Positions 1-8,198 of a stretch of DNA of 64,000 bases are shown in pieces. Below the pieces are notes generated by a model. The model had not been told where the DNA came from. It ran no database searches and saw nothing but the letters and a program-made list of their open reading frames with translations. The DNA is taken from positions 50,309-114,308 of the forward strand of contig JAGXFX010000007.1 of assembly GCA_024637045.1 (NCBI GenBank). Reading direction: 5' to 3'. Both the position numbers and the translations under genes were made by a program. Positions within the stretch are counted from its first letter, which is position 1; each line of letters starts with the position of its first letter. The DNA is from Soehngenia sp. (lineage in GTDB: Bacteria; Bacillota; Clostridia; Tissierellales; Tissierellaceae).

Positions 1-274
1 AATCTTGTCTATTTGCAGTTCTAAATCTGCTCCGTGGAAATCTGAATCATATGCAGGTAGTTCGGATCAAGTCCTTCAATTCCATATTCATTGAGGGATT
101 CCTCTGTAATCTGGATTTTTTTACCATTGCTTGCTTCTTCCCTAGCAACTTGAACTATCTTTCCAATAACCTCACTGACTTCATTATCTGACATGCCTGG
201 AAATATCTTTTGCTTATAATCCAGGTCATACCCCACCCCAAAAAACCTGATCTATTCTCTCTCAAAATGTAATC
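1..274 (-). pseudogene. Decayed 3' copy of the neighbouring DUF3221-like lipoprotein gene
   Basis: The minus strand encodes about 71 residues closely matching the C-terminus of the intact lipoprotein at 2580-3542; both end in the same TEQI residues. The homology also covers bases past the stop codon. Upstream it continues out of frame: relative to the intact gene one base is missing near 237-240 (GGGGT-GGGG against GGAGTCGGG), so the first in-frame ATG is internal and no ribosome site precedes it. The similarity stops at 274, exactly where the REP-like repeat begins. I infer a partial duplication followed by decay, not a functional small gene. The left part continues to the window edge. Confidence 0.8.
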
Positions 275-303
275 GGGACGCCGGGGACGGTCCTTTTTGT
301 CCC
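275..303 (-). repeat. REP-like dispersed repeat, copy 1
   Basis: On the minus strand this reads GGGACAAAAAGGACCGTCCC followed by CGGCGTCCC. The same 29-base unit recurs at 10892-10920 and, shortened by three bases, at 50166-50191, always between genes. The GGGAC and GTCCC blocks can pair as a small hairpin. The unit is bounded by an imperfect direct repeat (CAAAATGTAATCGGGA at 263-278 and CAAAATGTGTCGGGA at 303-317). Such units resemble REP sequences mobilised by Y1 (RAYT-like) transposases; no such transposase is in this window. Confidence 0.75.
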
Positions 304-346
304 AAAATGTGTCGGGAATGGTAACCCTTGCATCAACAAAACACTT

Positions 347-838
347 TTAATGGTTCTCTTTAGGACAATCTATATATTCCATATAATAGAACTCTGCATT
401 TTTTATAGTAAGGGTTTCCCTGCAATATTTATCCTTGATTTCAAATCCAATATTCTCATAACACTTAATTGCTCTTTTATTAAAACTCCTTACTTCCAAT
501 GCTATGGGTCTGACTGGGAATCTATTCTTGCTCTCTTCTATCAACAAATTCATAATATCCTTTCCAAGGCCCTTACCACACATTGAGGGTTTCAATCCGA
601 TTCCGAGAAGCACAGTATCATTTTTAAATGTTATCACACCATAAGCTACTAAATGACTGTCCTGAGTAACTGATAAAAAATTAGCTTCTCTCTCTTCCTT
701 TACAGCTAACTCCCATCTGTTCTCTACTATTGTATCCCAATCTGAAAGATTATATACAGAATACTCATCATTGTACTTCCATGTGCATATCTCCTTCGCT
801 TGTTCTTCATTCATAATTGATAAATCATACTTATACAT
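347..838 (-). CDS. GNAT family N-acetyltransferase
   Basis: A 163-residue single-domain GNAT protein. The acetyl-CoA pyrophosphate-binding motif A is GKGLGK at residues 88-93, and the C-terminal part (ALEVRSFNKRAIKCYENIGF) has the usual N-x-x-A-x-x-x-Y-x-x-x-G-F pattern. It should transfer an acetyl group from acetyl-CoA to an amine, but the substrate cannot be read from the sequence. It is the last gene of a five-gene minus-strand cluster that begins with the ElaA-like gene at 2532. The gap from the preceding gene is 15 bases, so cotranscription is likely. Confidence 0.85.
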   Translation of the reverse strand: MYKYDLSIMNEEQAKEICTWKYNDEYSVYNLSDWDTIVENRWELAVKEEREANFLSVTQDSHLVAYGVITFKNDTVLLGIGLKPSMCGKGLGKDIMNLLIEESKNRFPVRPIALEVRSFNKRAIKCYENIGFEIKDKYCRETLTIKNAEFYYMEYIDCPKENH

Positions 839-853
839 AATTACCTCCCGTAA

Positions 854-1219
854 TTACATTATACTCTCTGCTTCTGTCACAGTTCCCTGATGAAAGTATA
901 TCTTCCAATCCACTCCATCCTTTACCCATACAGAGGTTCTAAGTGCATGGATTCCTAAATCCTTTTCATTTGAAATATAGTTGGCCATTATTAAATCATC
1001 ATTAATCTTCTTGATTCCAAAATCAATAATTTCGATATCTCGGTCTGTGTCCAGATTGCTCAAGAATTCAACAATTGAACTTTTCTTAAATAACATACCC
1101 GATTTCCCAAACTCACGAAATTCATCATGAATCCTCTTATCCAGGTTTTGTATGCTCTTGCAAAAGTCTTTTCTGAAGAAATCATTCTCATATTCCAAAA
1201 TCAGCTTTTCAAGTTCCAT
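854..1219 (-). CDS. DUF4440 / NTF2-like small protein
   Basis: About 121 residues starting MELEKLI. I choose the ATG at 1217-1219 because an AGGAGG ribosome site lies just upstream (CCTCCT at 1227-1232 on the plus strand); a longer frame exists but overlaps the next gene. The C-terminal stretch with HALRTSVWVKDGVDWKIYFHQGT resembles the end of NTF2-like/DUF4440 domains, where the signature is W..-..W+I...Q.T. Members bind small ligands or act as ketosteroid-isomerase-like enzymes; no specific function can be assigned. It sits between two acetyltransferase genes in the same operon. Confidence 0.7.
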   Translation of the reverse strand: MELEKLILEYENDFFRKDFCKSIQNLDKRIHDEFREFGKSGMLFKKSSIVEFLSNLDTDRDIEIIDFGIKKINDDLIMANYISNEKDLGIHALRTSVWVKDGVDWKIYFHQGTVTEAESIM

Positions 1220-1241
1220 GATTGGTCCTCCTTTAAATAGG

Positions 1242-1694
1242 TTAAACCTCAATTGAATATATGCGTGAACTATCTCCCCATGGGTGATAACCTGTGCCAA
1301 TATGCTCAAAACCATATTTTTCATAGTACCCTACATGATCTGTACAAAGATATAGGTTGGAAAATCCACCTTCCCTTGCATCTGTCTTGGCTTTTTCCAT
1401 AAGTAGTGACCCATAGTTGTTGCCCCTATGATTTTCATCAATGTATATTGCACAAACCCAAGGATAAAGGTCCATGCGGCTAATGAAATCATTTGTGATC
1501 AAGCCTGCACAGCCAACAACTGCATCTTCTTCCATCAGCAAATACCATTGGGGCAAGGGATTGGTCGCATCAATAGAGTTTTTAATACTGTCTTCGTATA
1601 CCTTCATGCTCGCTGGTGATGCCCATATCCTTTGAAAATACTCAATTGCCTTGCTTGTATAATCCGGGTTTTCCCTTACGGAAATAATTATCAT
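1242..1694 (-). CDS. GNAT family N-acetyltransferase
   Basis: A 150-residue GNAT protein. Motif A is HRGNNYGS at residues 89-96, preceded by the beta-strand IYIDENH, and it ends with the YYEKYGFEHIG pattern common to aminoglycoside- and small-amine-type GNATs. Its start overlaps the stop of the upstream deoxyribosyltransferase-like gene by four bases (ATGA), which implies translational coupling. The substrate is unknown. It is one of six GNAT genes in the first 10 kb. Confidence 0.85.
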   Translation of the reverse strand: MIIISVRENPDYTSKAIEYFQRIWASPASMKVYEDSIKNSIDATNPLPQWYLLMEEDAVVGCAGLITNDFISRMDLYPWVCAIYIDENHRGNNYGSLLMEKAKTDAREGGFSNLYLCTDHVGYYEKYGFEHIGTGYHPWGDSSRIYSIEV

Positions 1695-2098
1695 GGTCTT
1701 CCCACCTTTAAAATATCTTTTAATTCAAACTCTAACTCTTCTATATTTTCGTAATAGATGATGCTTCTTGATATCCCTTCCAGGGTTTCTGATACATCTG
1801 AGCCTTGCTTGGCTATTGTAATGACAGGTATATCCTTTGCATAGGCATATCCCGCCTCAATTCCTAATCCCACACCCTTCTCAGACAAGTCTATTATCAC
1901 CAGATCACATCCATCAATTTTTACAAAAGTCATCTTCATTAAATCATATGAATTGGCAAATTCGTTCGTTCCTCTGTAGTCATCTCCCACGATGCAAACA
2001 GTTTCAAAACCTTTCTTTTCAAATGTAGATTCCAATTTATCAATAACATCCTTGTTTCTACGATCTTTATGGTATTTAACTGCTATGTATGCTTTCAT
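1691..2098 (-). CDS. Nucleoside 2-deoxyribosyltransferase-like protein
   Basis: A 135-residue Rossmann-like protein. The N-terminal MKAYIAVKYH strand, the central DLVIIDLS strand and the GLGIEAGYAYA segment fit the nucleoside 2-deoxyribosyltransferase/DUF4406 superfamily: the acidic residue in the GxEAGYA segment corresponds to the catalytic or ribose-binding glutamate. Family members transfer deoxyribose between bases or cleave modified nucleotides. Both ends overlap neighbours by four bases, so it is coupled with the ElaA-like gene before it and the GNAT after it. The true substrate is unknown. Confidence 0.7.
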   Translation of the reverse strand: MKAYIAVKYHKDRRNKDVIDKLESTFEKKGFETVCIVGDDYRGTNEFANSYDLMKMTFVKIDGCDLVIIDLSEKGVGLGIEAGYAYAKDIPVITIAKQGSDVSETLEGISRSIIYYENIEELEFELKDILKVGRP

Positions 2099-2532
2099 AC
2101 TTCCAGAACCATTTTGATATGAGGAATCCCGTCTTCTATAAACTCCTCTGATACTTGCTTAAATCCTGCTTTTTCATAGTATTCTTTTGCGTAGGATTGA
2201 GCTTCTATAATTATTCTATCTGCATTCATTCTCCCTCTGGCAACCTTGATCCCCTCAGAAAGAATCCTCTTTCCCAGTCCAATTCCTCTCTTCGTGGTCA
2301 AAACTCGTCCAATTGATACCTCTTCATGAGATATGCCTTTGTCAACTACCCTTAAGTAAGCCTTGATCCCTGTATCATCTCTTAGAAAAACATGGTATGA
2401 GTATTGATCTTTACCATCTACTTCTTGATATATACACTCTTGCTCCACAATAAATACTGCAAATCTCACTTGCAGTATTTCGTACAGTTCATCAACCGAT
2501 AATTCTTTAAATCGTTTCACAACCAATCTCAT
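2095..2532 (-). CDS. ElaA-like GNAT family N-acetyltransferase
   Basis: A 145-residue protein of the ElaA group of GNATs. It has the typical opening F-x-E-L-x-x-x-E-L-Y-x-I-L-x-x-R and the segment FIVEQECIYQEVDGKD, and motif A appears as GIGLGKRIL. ElaA homologues are short GNATs of unknown substrate. It is the first gene of the five-gene cluster running to 347, and its stop overlaps the start of the next gene (ATGA). It lies 47 bases from the lipoprotein gene upstream and may share its transcript. Confidence 0.85.
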   Translation of the reverse strand: MRLVVKRFKELSVDELYEILQVRFAVFIVEQECIYQEVDGKDQYSYHVFLRDDTGIKAYLRVVDKGISHEEVSIGRVLTTKRGIGLGKRILSEGIKVARGRMNADRIIIEAQSYAKEYYEKAGFKQVSEEFIEDGIPHIKMVLEV

Positions 2533-2579
2533 AATTTACCTCCACCATACATAGCTATAAGCTTTTGTCTATTGCAGCT

Positions 2580-3542
2580 CTAAATCTGCTCCGTGGTAAT
2601 CTGGATCATATGCAGGTAGTCTGGATCAAGTCCTCCAATTCCATACTCATTGAGAGATTCCTCTGTAATCTGGAACTTTTTATCCTTACTCGCTTCTTCC
2701 CTTGCAGCTTGGACTATCTTTCCAATAACCTTACTTACTTCATCATCTGACATTTCTGGAAATATCTTGTCCTTGTAATCAAGATCATACCCGACTCCAA
2801 CAATGCCAGAACTCTCATCTCGCAGAATATAGTCAGTCATCTTAGTCTCTTCCCATTCCACACTATTGGGAGATACATTTGAGTATAGAGTAATGTTGTC
2901 CTGTTCATCCATTACAACTTTGAAATCAAAATTCATTTCCTTTGGCTGAAGATATTCATCATACATCAGCTGATAATTCTCATTTCCGCTTTCCTTGGCT
3001 TCTTTTATATAGCCAGCAGTGTCAGGGTCTCTGTCATAGTTCTTGCTTACAATTGTGTACAAGAACTCAGCTTCTACATTTCCATCAACCATTTCTTCAT
3101 TGTAATCTGAGATCCTAAATTCCAGGAGTTCATAATATGGTGAAAAAGCTTCTATGCTCTCTCCTTTCAAATACTCGCTTATTTTCATATATGCGGAATC
3201 TTCTTCCTGCTCCACTGGCTTCGCTTCAGGCTTTTCATCCCTTTCAATAAGCTCTACGGATATGGTCTCAATACCAAGAGGATATTTTTCCTGTATGGGT
3301 CCTTTATGGGTTACTTTTACCCGATCGCCAACCATGAATTCAAAATTGTCACTTACAGAAAGGCTTACCTCAACCAGGTCTCCTGATCTTCTGATATCCT
3401 CACCTTCGTCTGCCAATACAATAGCTGTCAGCCCACTTATCTCAGTTATTGTTCCAACAAACTCTTCCTCAAGCTCTTGGCTACAGCCTGAAACAACAAT
3501 TCCTAGTATAACTGTTAAAATCATCAAAAGTTTATTTTTCAT
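2580..3542 (-). CDS. DUF3221-like lipoprotein
   Basis: About 320 residues with a lipoprotein signal: basic start, hydrophobic stretch and VVSGC lipobox, with lipidated Cys near residue 20. I place the start at the ATG at 3540-3542, about ten bases after AAGGAG; an upstream GTG is too close to that site. Residues about 30-105 (VGTITEISG...VEVSLSV...VGDRVKVTHKGPIQEKYP) match the DUF3221/YobA-type small beta domain. The remaining part is unrecognised and ends in the segment that is duplicated at 1-274. It should be anchored outside the membrane. The DUF218 gene lies five bases upstream, so the two are probably one operon. Confidence 0.8.
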   Translation of the reverse strand: MKNKLLMILTVILGIVVSGCSQELEEEFVGTITEISGLTAIVLADEGEDIRRSGDLVEVSLSVSDNFEFMVGDRVKVTHKGPIQEKYPLGIETISVELIERDEKPEAKPVEQEEDSAYMKISEYLKGESIEAFSPYYELLEFRISDYNEEMVDGNVEAEFLYTIVSKNYDRDPDTAGYIKEAKESGNENYQLMYDEYLQPKEMNFDFKVVMDEQDNITLYSNVSPNSVEWEETKMTDYILRDESSGIVGVGYDLDYKDKIFPEMSDDEVSKVIGKIVQAAREEASKDKKFQITEESLNEYGIGGLDPDYLHMIQITTEQI

Positions 3543-3556
3543 TTTCTCCACACTCC

Positions 3557-4138
3557 TTAATAATCAAATATTAGTGATTTAACTACAGCAAAGTACTCCC
3601 GTATATATGATTGTAATAAAATTGATTGCGGAATTTTTGAAGGTAACCCATATGCCTCCATCCCCTGCCTTTTAGCCAAGAATTTTGCCCTGAATATATG
3701 ATGTTTATTAGTTATAACCAAAACTGTGACTGGTTCACCAGTATCTTCCTTAATTAATTCCTTCGAATATTTCATGTTCTCATATGTAGATGTAGCTCTG
3801 TCTTCAACCACGATTCTATCTTCATCAATTCCATTTTCTATAAGGTACTTTCTCATTGCATGGGCTTCGGGTATTGTCTCATCTGTTCCTTGTCCTCCTG
3901 TAACAATTGCTCTGGTACTCGTGTTCTGTAGGAGATAATCCTTTGCCACCTTAAGCCTTTCTACTAGCGCTGGTGATGGTAGATCACCATAGAGCCTCGC
4001 TCCAAGAACTATTACATAGTCAACCTGGGGTGCTTCTGCTTCTCTTCCTTCGAAAAGAATGATACCTTCTACAAGAATAAAAGATATTATTAATAATGAA
4101 ACTATCAAAATCAGTATTCTTTTATAAATATTTTTCAT
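3557..4138 (-). CDS. YdcF/SanA-like DUF218 membrane protein
   Basis: About 193 residues starting MKNIYKRI, chosen because GGAG lies six bases upstream. One N-terminal transmembrane helix is followed by the DUF218 domain: DYVIVLGARL, then SPALVERL, then TGGQGTDE and EAHAMRKYL, with ITNKHHIFRAKFLAKR near the end. The SanA/YdcF family is implicated in cell-envelope barrier function, but its biochemical activity is not settled. It is the first gene of the minus-strand run that includes the lipoprotein. Confidence 0.85.
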   Translation of the reverse strand: MKNIYKRILILIVSLLIISFILVEGIILFEGREAEAPQVDYVIVLGARLYGDLPSPALVERLKVAKDYLLQNTSTRAIVTGGQGTDETIPEAHAMRKYLIENGIDEDRIVVEDRATSTYENMKYSKELIKEDTGEPVTVLVITNKHHIFRAKFLAKRQGMEAYGLPSKIPQSILLQSYIREYFAVVKSLIFDY

Positions 4139-4423
4139 TATCCTCTCCATTTTGAATTTATGACTTAATTTGTATATGGTATACTCGTCTCTCATATAGC
4201 TAATAACCCTTTTGTAACTGTATAAAACAAAGGTTAATATTAAAATTTAATATCATAATATAAATTACCTCGTTCTAATACCATTATATCGAAAGTGCGA
4301 TGTATTTGATTACAATTAAATTACAATTATTGCTATTTTATGTAGTTGTCGAAAACTAATCAATTTTCTGGAGTATTGCATAAAATTACCAGCTGAGGGA
4401 ATATAATACTTGAGGTGATAAAC

Positions 4424-4966
4424 GTGTTACCAATTAGCTGGAATTCAGAACTATCAATATTCAAAGACAAGACTATATTGAAGCAGCTGGGAATTGCCAT
4501 TGGAATACCCTTTGGTATATTGCTTGTCTTCCTCGTTATTATAAAGGCATGGTATGGAGCCCTTCTAGTAACTGCAACCCTTATTCTGGGCTATATCTTT
4601 GTATATGTCGTCTATGGGGGCAAGTACTCTGTAAACTATGTTATTGATGAAAATGGCATCATGATGGAATCAGATGATAACCATAAAAAGAAGGCGAATA
4701 CTGTTGGAATTCTTACATTCCTTACAGCAATATTTTCAAAGAGTCCCACCGTATCAGGGGCAGGGCTATTATCCACTTTCAATGATAGCAGAAGTATTCC
4801 TTGGGAAAAAATCAAGGATATCCAATACAACAACAGCAGAAGTCTCATAGTTGTTAAGGCTTCTTCTGCAGATAAGATATATCTTTTCTGTCCGCCAGAG
4901 CTTTATGAAACAATCAGAGAAACCTTAAGGGATGTTCTGGACAAAAATAAAAATCATCACCACTAA
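4424..4966 (+). CDS. Membrane protein with bacterial PH-like/YcxB-type C-terminus
   Basis: About 180 residues. I take the GTG at 4424 as the start because GAGGTGAT at 4412-4419 is a strong ribosome site six bases before it; the GTG at 4415 lies inside that site. Two transmembrane helices around residues 20-70 are followed by a soluble beta-rich part with ENGIMM, then R-SIPWEKIKDIQ and a closing helix. This pattern resembles YcxB-like or bacterial PH domains, but I am not certain. It is transcribed away from the DUF218 operon and ends at a strong terminator. Confidence 0.65.
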   Translation: MLPISWNSELSIFKDKTILKQLGIAIGIPFGILLVFLVIIKAWYGALLVTATLILGYIFVYVVYGGKYSVNYVIDENGIMMESDDNHKKKANTVGILTFLTAIFSKSPTVSGAGLLSTFNDSRSIPWEKIKDIQYNNSRSLIVVKASSADKIYLFCPPELYETIRETLRDVLDKNKNHHH

Positions 4967-4993
4967 AAAAATCAGGCAAATGCCTGATTTTTT
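4965..4993. terminator. Bidirectional rho-independent terminator
   Basis: AAAAAATCAGGC / GCCTGATTTTTT hairpin with a four-base loop, A-run on one side and T-run on the other. It serves the convergent membrane-protein gene (+) and acylphosphatase gene (-). Confidence 0.9.
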
Positions 4994-4997
4994 AACG

Positions 4998-5351
4998 CTA
5001 TTCTTTAATTTGAAAATCTTTTTCATCTTCCAAGATTCCAAGCTCTGATACTATAACATTTTTAACTTTGGCTCTCTTTAAGGATTTCATAAATCCAATC
5101 AGAAAGTCTATCATCTCCCTCTCACCTTGAAGCTGAGTCCTTACGTTTCCATCTGGTAGATTTTCAACCCACCCAGTTAGACCTAGCCTGTTTGCAAGTT
5201 CATATACCTCCAATCGAAATCCAACCTTCTGAACCTTACCGGAGAATGCAATCTCTTTTCTAATTATCTCTGAAGTATTAAAATCAGGAAGCTTCAGATT
5301 TTTTACCTGTTTTATTACATAATTGTTTTGCCATTCACTTACAAAGCCCAT
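4998..5351 (-). CDS. acyP: Acylphosphatase
   Basis: 117 residues with the acylphosphatase signature: SGKVQKVGFR (catalytic Arg at residue 46) and GWVENLPDG (catalytic Asn at residue 64), followed by the expected beta-strands. It hydrolyses acyl-phosphate bonds such as those in acetyl phosphate or carbamoyl phosphate. It is longer than the usual 90-100 residues because of a 34-residue N-terminal extension of unknown role. The start follows AGGAGG. Monocistronic, convergent with the gene at 4424. Confidence 0.85.
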   Translation of the reverse strand: MGFVSEWQNNYVIKQVKNLKLPDFNTSEIIRKEIAFSGKVQKVGFRLEVYELANRLGLTGWVENLPDGNVRTQLQGEREMIDFLIGFMKSLKRAKVKNVIVSELGILEDEKDFQIKE

Positions 5352-5461
5352 ATAGTATCCTCCTTGCCGTTTACGATATTATGAAACTAAGTAGATATCC
5401 AGTTGTTAGTTTTTTCCATGAATGTTACAATACATTAAGAACTAAAAAAGACGGTGATTCT

Positions 5462-6649
5462 ATGAATAAATTCTTAAACATTTCATATGGTGCGGTGCAT
5501 GGATTCTATTGGATGTATTTTGCAGTTATTATAAGCTTTGCATCTGTTTTTCTGCTTGATCGAGGATATTCCAATTCACAGATTGGCTTTATACTTGCCT
5601 TTGCAAATATCCTTGCTGTAATGATTCAGCCCATCCTTGCTGACATCGCTGATAGGTCTAAAAAACTTTCTCTAGTCTCCATTCTAGGGGTTATGGGTGC
5701 TGCCCTAATTGTAGGTACAAGCTCCTTATATTTTATGGATTACAAATCCATTCTTCTAACATCCGTGTTCGTTCTTACCGGAGCATTGCAGATCTCATTG
5801 CAGCCTTTGATAAACTCAATTGCATTTCATTTCAGCAAAACAGGAAGCTACATAAACTTTGGAGCCGCAAGAAGCGTCGGCTCTGTTGCATATGCATTTA
5901 TAAGCTCAATCCTTGGTTTTCTAGTACTTCGTTTTGGTACCAGAACCATTCCCCTTACAGGTATTGTGGTTATAATGCTCCTTATGACAGCGTTATTTCT
6001 TACAGACAAGCTCTTCAAAAAGAATCTGACCCTTCATATTTCGGATCAGTCCTTTGATGACTCAAAGGAAGATGCTGCCATAACACTCCTTCAGTTTATG
6101 AAGAGAAACAAGATTTTTGTTGTGCTTACTATTGGGATTATGCTTGTGTTTTTTCAGAATGCTGTAATCAACAACTTCCTTATTCAGATACTTAGAAATA
6201 TCGGCGGAGACAGCAGTCAGATGGGAAGACTATTTTCCTTTATGGCTCTTCTTGAGATGCCTGGGCTGTTTTTTTTCAGCAAACTAAGAACTAAGTTTAG
6301 AAGCCAGACAATGCTAAAGATTTCATCAATTGCTTTTATTGGCAAGGTGTTCTTTACATATCTTGCACCATCTGTCGGATTTGTCTACCTTGCATTCCTG
6401 TTTCAACTGATTTCATTCCCACTTTTCCTATCATCTGCAGTACATCTGGCAGATGAGGTAATGGAAAAAGGAGAGGCTGTAAAAGGTCAGTCCCTTGTTA
6501 CGGGAATGATGACCTTAAGTGGCGTGTTTGCTAGCCTTCTTGGTGGTGCAGTCCTCGATATTGGTGGACCTTCACAGCTACTTCTTATTAGTACAGGTCT
6601 TACAGTTATTGGAACTGTGTCCATATTCTTAACCGTCAACAAGGTCTAA
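5462..6649 (+). CDS. MFS transporter (MFS_1-like / PPP-type)
   Basis: About 395 residues with roughly twelve hydrophobic helices. The start MNKFLNISYG follows GGTGAT; a longer frame from 5381 lacks a ribosome site. The opening helix pattern SYGAVHGFYWMYFAV and the loop QPILADIADRSKK between helices 2 and 3 match the MFS_1-like group, often called 3-phenylpropionic-acid-type permeases, although substrates are seldom known. Its stop overlaps the convergent GNAT gene by four bases. Confidence 0.8.
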   Translation: MNKFLNISYGAVHGFYWMYFAVIISFASVFLLDRGYSNSQIGFILAFANILAVMIQPILADIADRSKKLSLVSILGVMGAALIVGTSSLYFMDYKSILLTSVFVLTGALQISLQPLINSIAFHFSKTGSYINFGAARSVGSVAYAFISSILGFLVLRFGTRTIPLTGIVVIMLLMTALFLTDKLFKKNLTLHISDQSFDDSKEDAAITLLQFMKRNKIFVVLTIGIMLVFFQNAVINNFLIQILRNIGGDSSQMGRLFSFMALLEMPGLFFFSKLRTKFRSQTMLKISSIAFIGKVFFTYLAPSVGFVYLAFLFQLISFPLFLSSAVHLADEVMEKGEAVKGQSLVTGMMTLSGVFASLLGGAVLDIGGPSQLLLISTGLTVIGTVSIFLTVNKV

Positions 6650-7179
6650 ATTGGGTATTCCAACTGAATATCCCTGGGGTCGTTATCATAGAACTCCTTG
6701 TTGATTTCTTCAGCATCCATACAGCCAATCCTTCTATAAAATGCTATTGTATCCTCCGCTGAACCGGCGCATATGTAGATCTTGTCCGCATTCCATATTC
6801 TTGCCTGGTCAACGCACAAATTGAAGAGAGTTTTGCCGATACCCCTACCCCTTTGTTCATTAGATATAAATATCTGATCCAGAAGTACATGCTTGTACTT
6901 TTCCCCAAAAACATCCCTGTTTAGAGTTGCAAAACCAAGTAGCCGTCCATCTTTTTCATAAGCACCGAATGCTTTTCCTTCGTTTTTTATAGTATCTTTG
7001 AGACCTTCCAGGTGTTTTTCATAACCATTTGGCCATGTCTTGTCATGATAATCAAGGTCTATCAAAATTCTTTCCCCGTCAACCTCTCTCCATGCTCTCT
7101 TAATATACTGGGAAGCATCGATTTCCTTTATCTTTTCTGCATCCTGAATATCCATTTCTTTATAAATTATACTCTCCAT
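6646..7179 (-). CDS. GNAT family N-acetyltransferase
   Basis: 177 residues. Motif A is RGRGIGKTLF, followed by the DQARIWNADKIYICAGSAEDTIAFYRRIGC segment typical of GNATs that act on small molecules. The start lies three bases after the stop of the upstream GNAT gene (7183-7764) with no strong ribosome site, so translation probably depends on coupling. The substrate is unknown. Confidence 0.8.
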   Translation of the reverse strand: MESIIYKEMDIQDAEKIKEIDASQYIKRAWREVDGERILIDLDYHDKTWPNGYEKHLEGLKDTIKNEGKAFGAYEKDGRLLGFATLNRDVFGEKYKHVLLDQIFISNEQRGRGIGKTLFNLCVDQARIWNADKIYICAGSAEDTIAFYRRIGCMDAEEINKEFYDNDPRDIQLEYPI

Positions 7180-7182
7180 TAT

Positions 7183-7764
7183 TCAACCATTCATTTTTTC
7201 AAGATTTGCTGTAAAATCGTCCTTCGTGATACCCAGAAGGATTTCATCGTGATATCTTCCATCTGTATAAACCATCTTGATTCTTCTTCCTTCTTCCTTG
7301 CATCCAAGTTTCTTAAGCATCGTAGCTGATGCTATGTTTCCTTCAAGAACGCTTCCATAGTACTTGTTCAGTCGTCTTTCAAAAAATGCGTATCTGAACA
7401 TTATATCCATTGCCGCAGTTCCGTATCCCTTTCCTCTTTGATCGCGGTCAATCTGCATTCCTATGCTAAATGTACCATTTCTTTCATCTATGGAGTTGAT
7501 GTTGCCTGCTCCAACATTATGACCTTCAAGGGTTTCAATCGTAAACATAAGTCTTCCTGTCCCTGCTTTGAAATTCTGAAATAGACCTGTCATTTCTTTT
7601 GCCTCTTCAACAGTTGGTGGTAGCTCTACTTCGTAATCCAATAATCTTCTTGCAGGTGTGTCAAACCTATTGTAATAGTGAATCTCCCAGTCATCCTCTC
7701 CCATTGCCCTTAGTCTTACCAAATCATTTTGCCAAAAATAATTTTCATAATTTTCTTTTCTCAT
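7183..7764 (-). CDS. RimJ/RimL-type GNAT acetyltransferase
   Basis: 193 residues. It has the Acetyltransf_3 layout: NDLVRLRAMGEDDWE at the N-terminus, RGKGYGTAAM as motif A, and NIASATMLKKLGCKEEGRRI near the C-terminus. This family acetylates N-terminal amino groups or amino sugars and antibiotics; the target here is unknown. It starts after AGGAGAG and is followed directly by another GNAT gene, forming a pair. Confidence 0.85.
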   Translation of the reverse strand: MRKENYENYFWQNDLVRLRAMGEDDWEIHYYNRFDTPARRLLDYEVELPPTVEEAKEMTGLFQNFKAGTGRLMFTIETLEGHNVGAGNINSIDERNGTFSIGMQIDRDQRGKGYGTAAMDIMFRYAFFERRLNKYYGSVLEGNIASATMLKKLGCKEEGRRIKMVYTDGRYHDEILLGITKDDFTANLEKMNG

Positions 7765-7789
7765 ATATTCACTCTCCTGTTAATTTATT

Positions 7790-8182
7790 TTACTTCTTCT
7801 CAATTTCCACAACACATTGTGTCTTTATCTTTTCAACCAGAAACTGAAGGGCATCGATTACATGTGGTCTGATATCTCCTCCAACAAGGACATACATAAT
7901 ATCATCCCCAACCTTAAGCTCACCTTCATTTAACCAGGCCTTTACATAGTAGATTCCCTCGAGAATTTTGGTTTCCTCAATTGCAGCCTGAACCTTTTCT
8001 TCATCGTAGCCAAACTCCATTCCAGTGACCTGTGAACCGTCGTCAATCCCTTGTCTGACTTTGGCTTTTGGGGTCTCCCTTACGACTCCGTTGTGAAACA
8101 AATACATCCCAACCTGCGAAGCATTAGGGTCTTTTTTTGCTTTCTCTAGCCATTTATCCATTGATGGTGATTGTTTTGACAT
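7790..8182 (-). CDS. MoaE-like molybdopterin synthase catalytic subunit
   Basis: 130 residues resembling the short MoaE-like proteins of clostridia. It has an N-terminal helix with a KDP segment, HNGVVRETPKAKVR, then EGIYYVKAWLNEGELKVGDDIMYVLVGGDIRPHVIDAL, which corresponds to the G-x-L-x-V-G-x..V.V..xxR region of MoaE. MoaE with MoaD inserts the dithiolene sulfurs of molybdopterin. No other Moa gene is adjacent; a MoaD-like gene and an enzyme that would need the cofactor (AOR) lie at 50824-53060. The identification rests on motif similarity only. Confidence 0.6.
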   Translation of the reverse strand: MSKQSPSMDKWLEKAKKDPNASQVGMYLFHNGVVRETPKAKVRQGIDDGSQVTGMEFGYDEEKVQAAIEETKILEGIYYVKAWLNEGELKVGDDIMYVLVGGDIRPHVIDALQFLVEKIKTQCVVEIEKK

Positions 8183-8198
8183 GTTATCATCCTTTCTC

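Noticed and set aside
21..236. A 71-residue protein-coding gene on the minus strand
   Set aside because: It is the C-terminal piece of a duplicated lipoprotein gene, has no ribosome site, and the homology upstream of its first Met is frameshifted.
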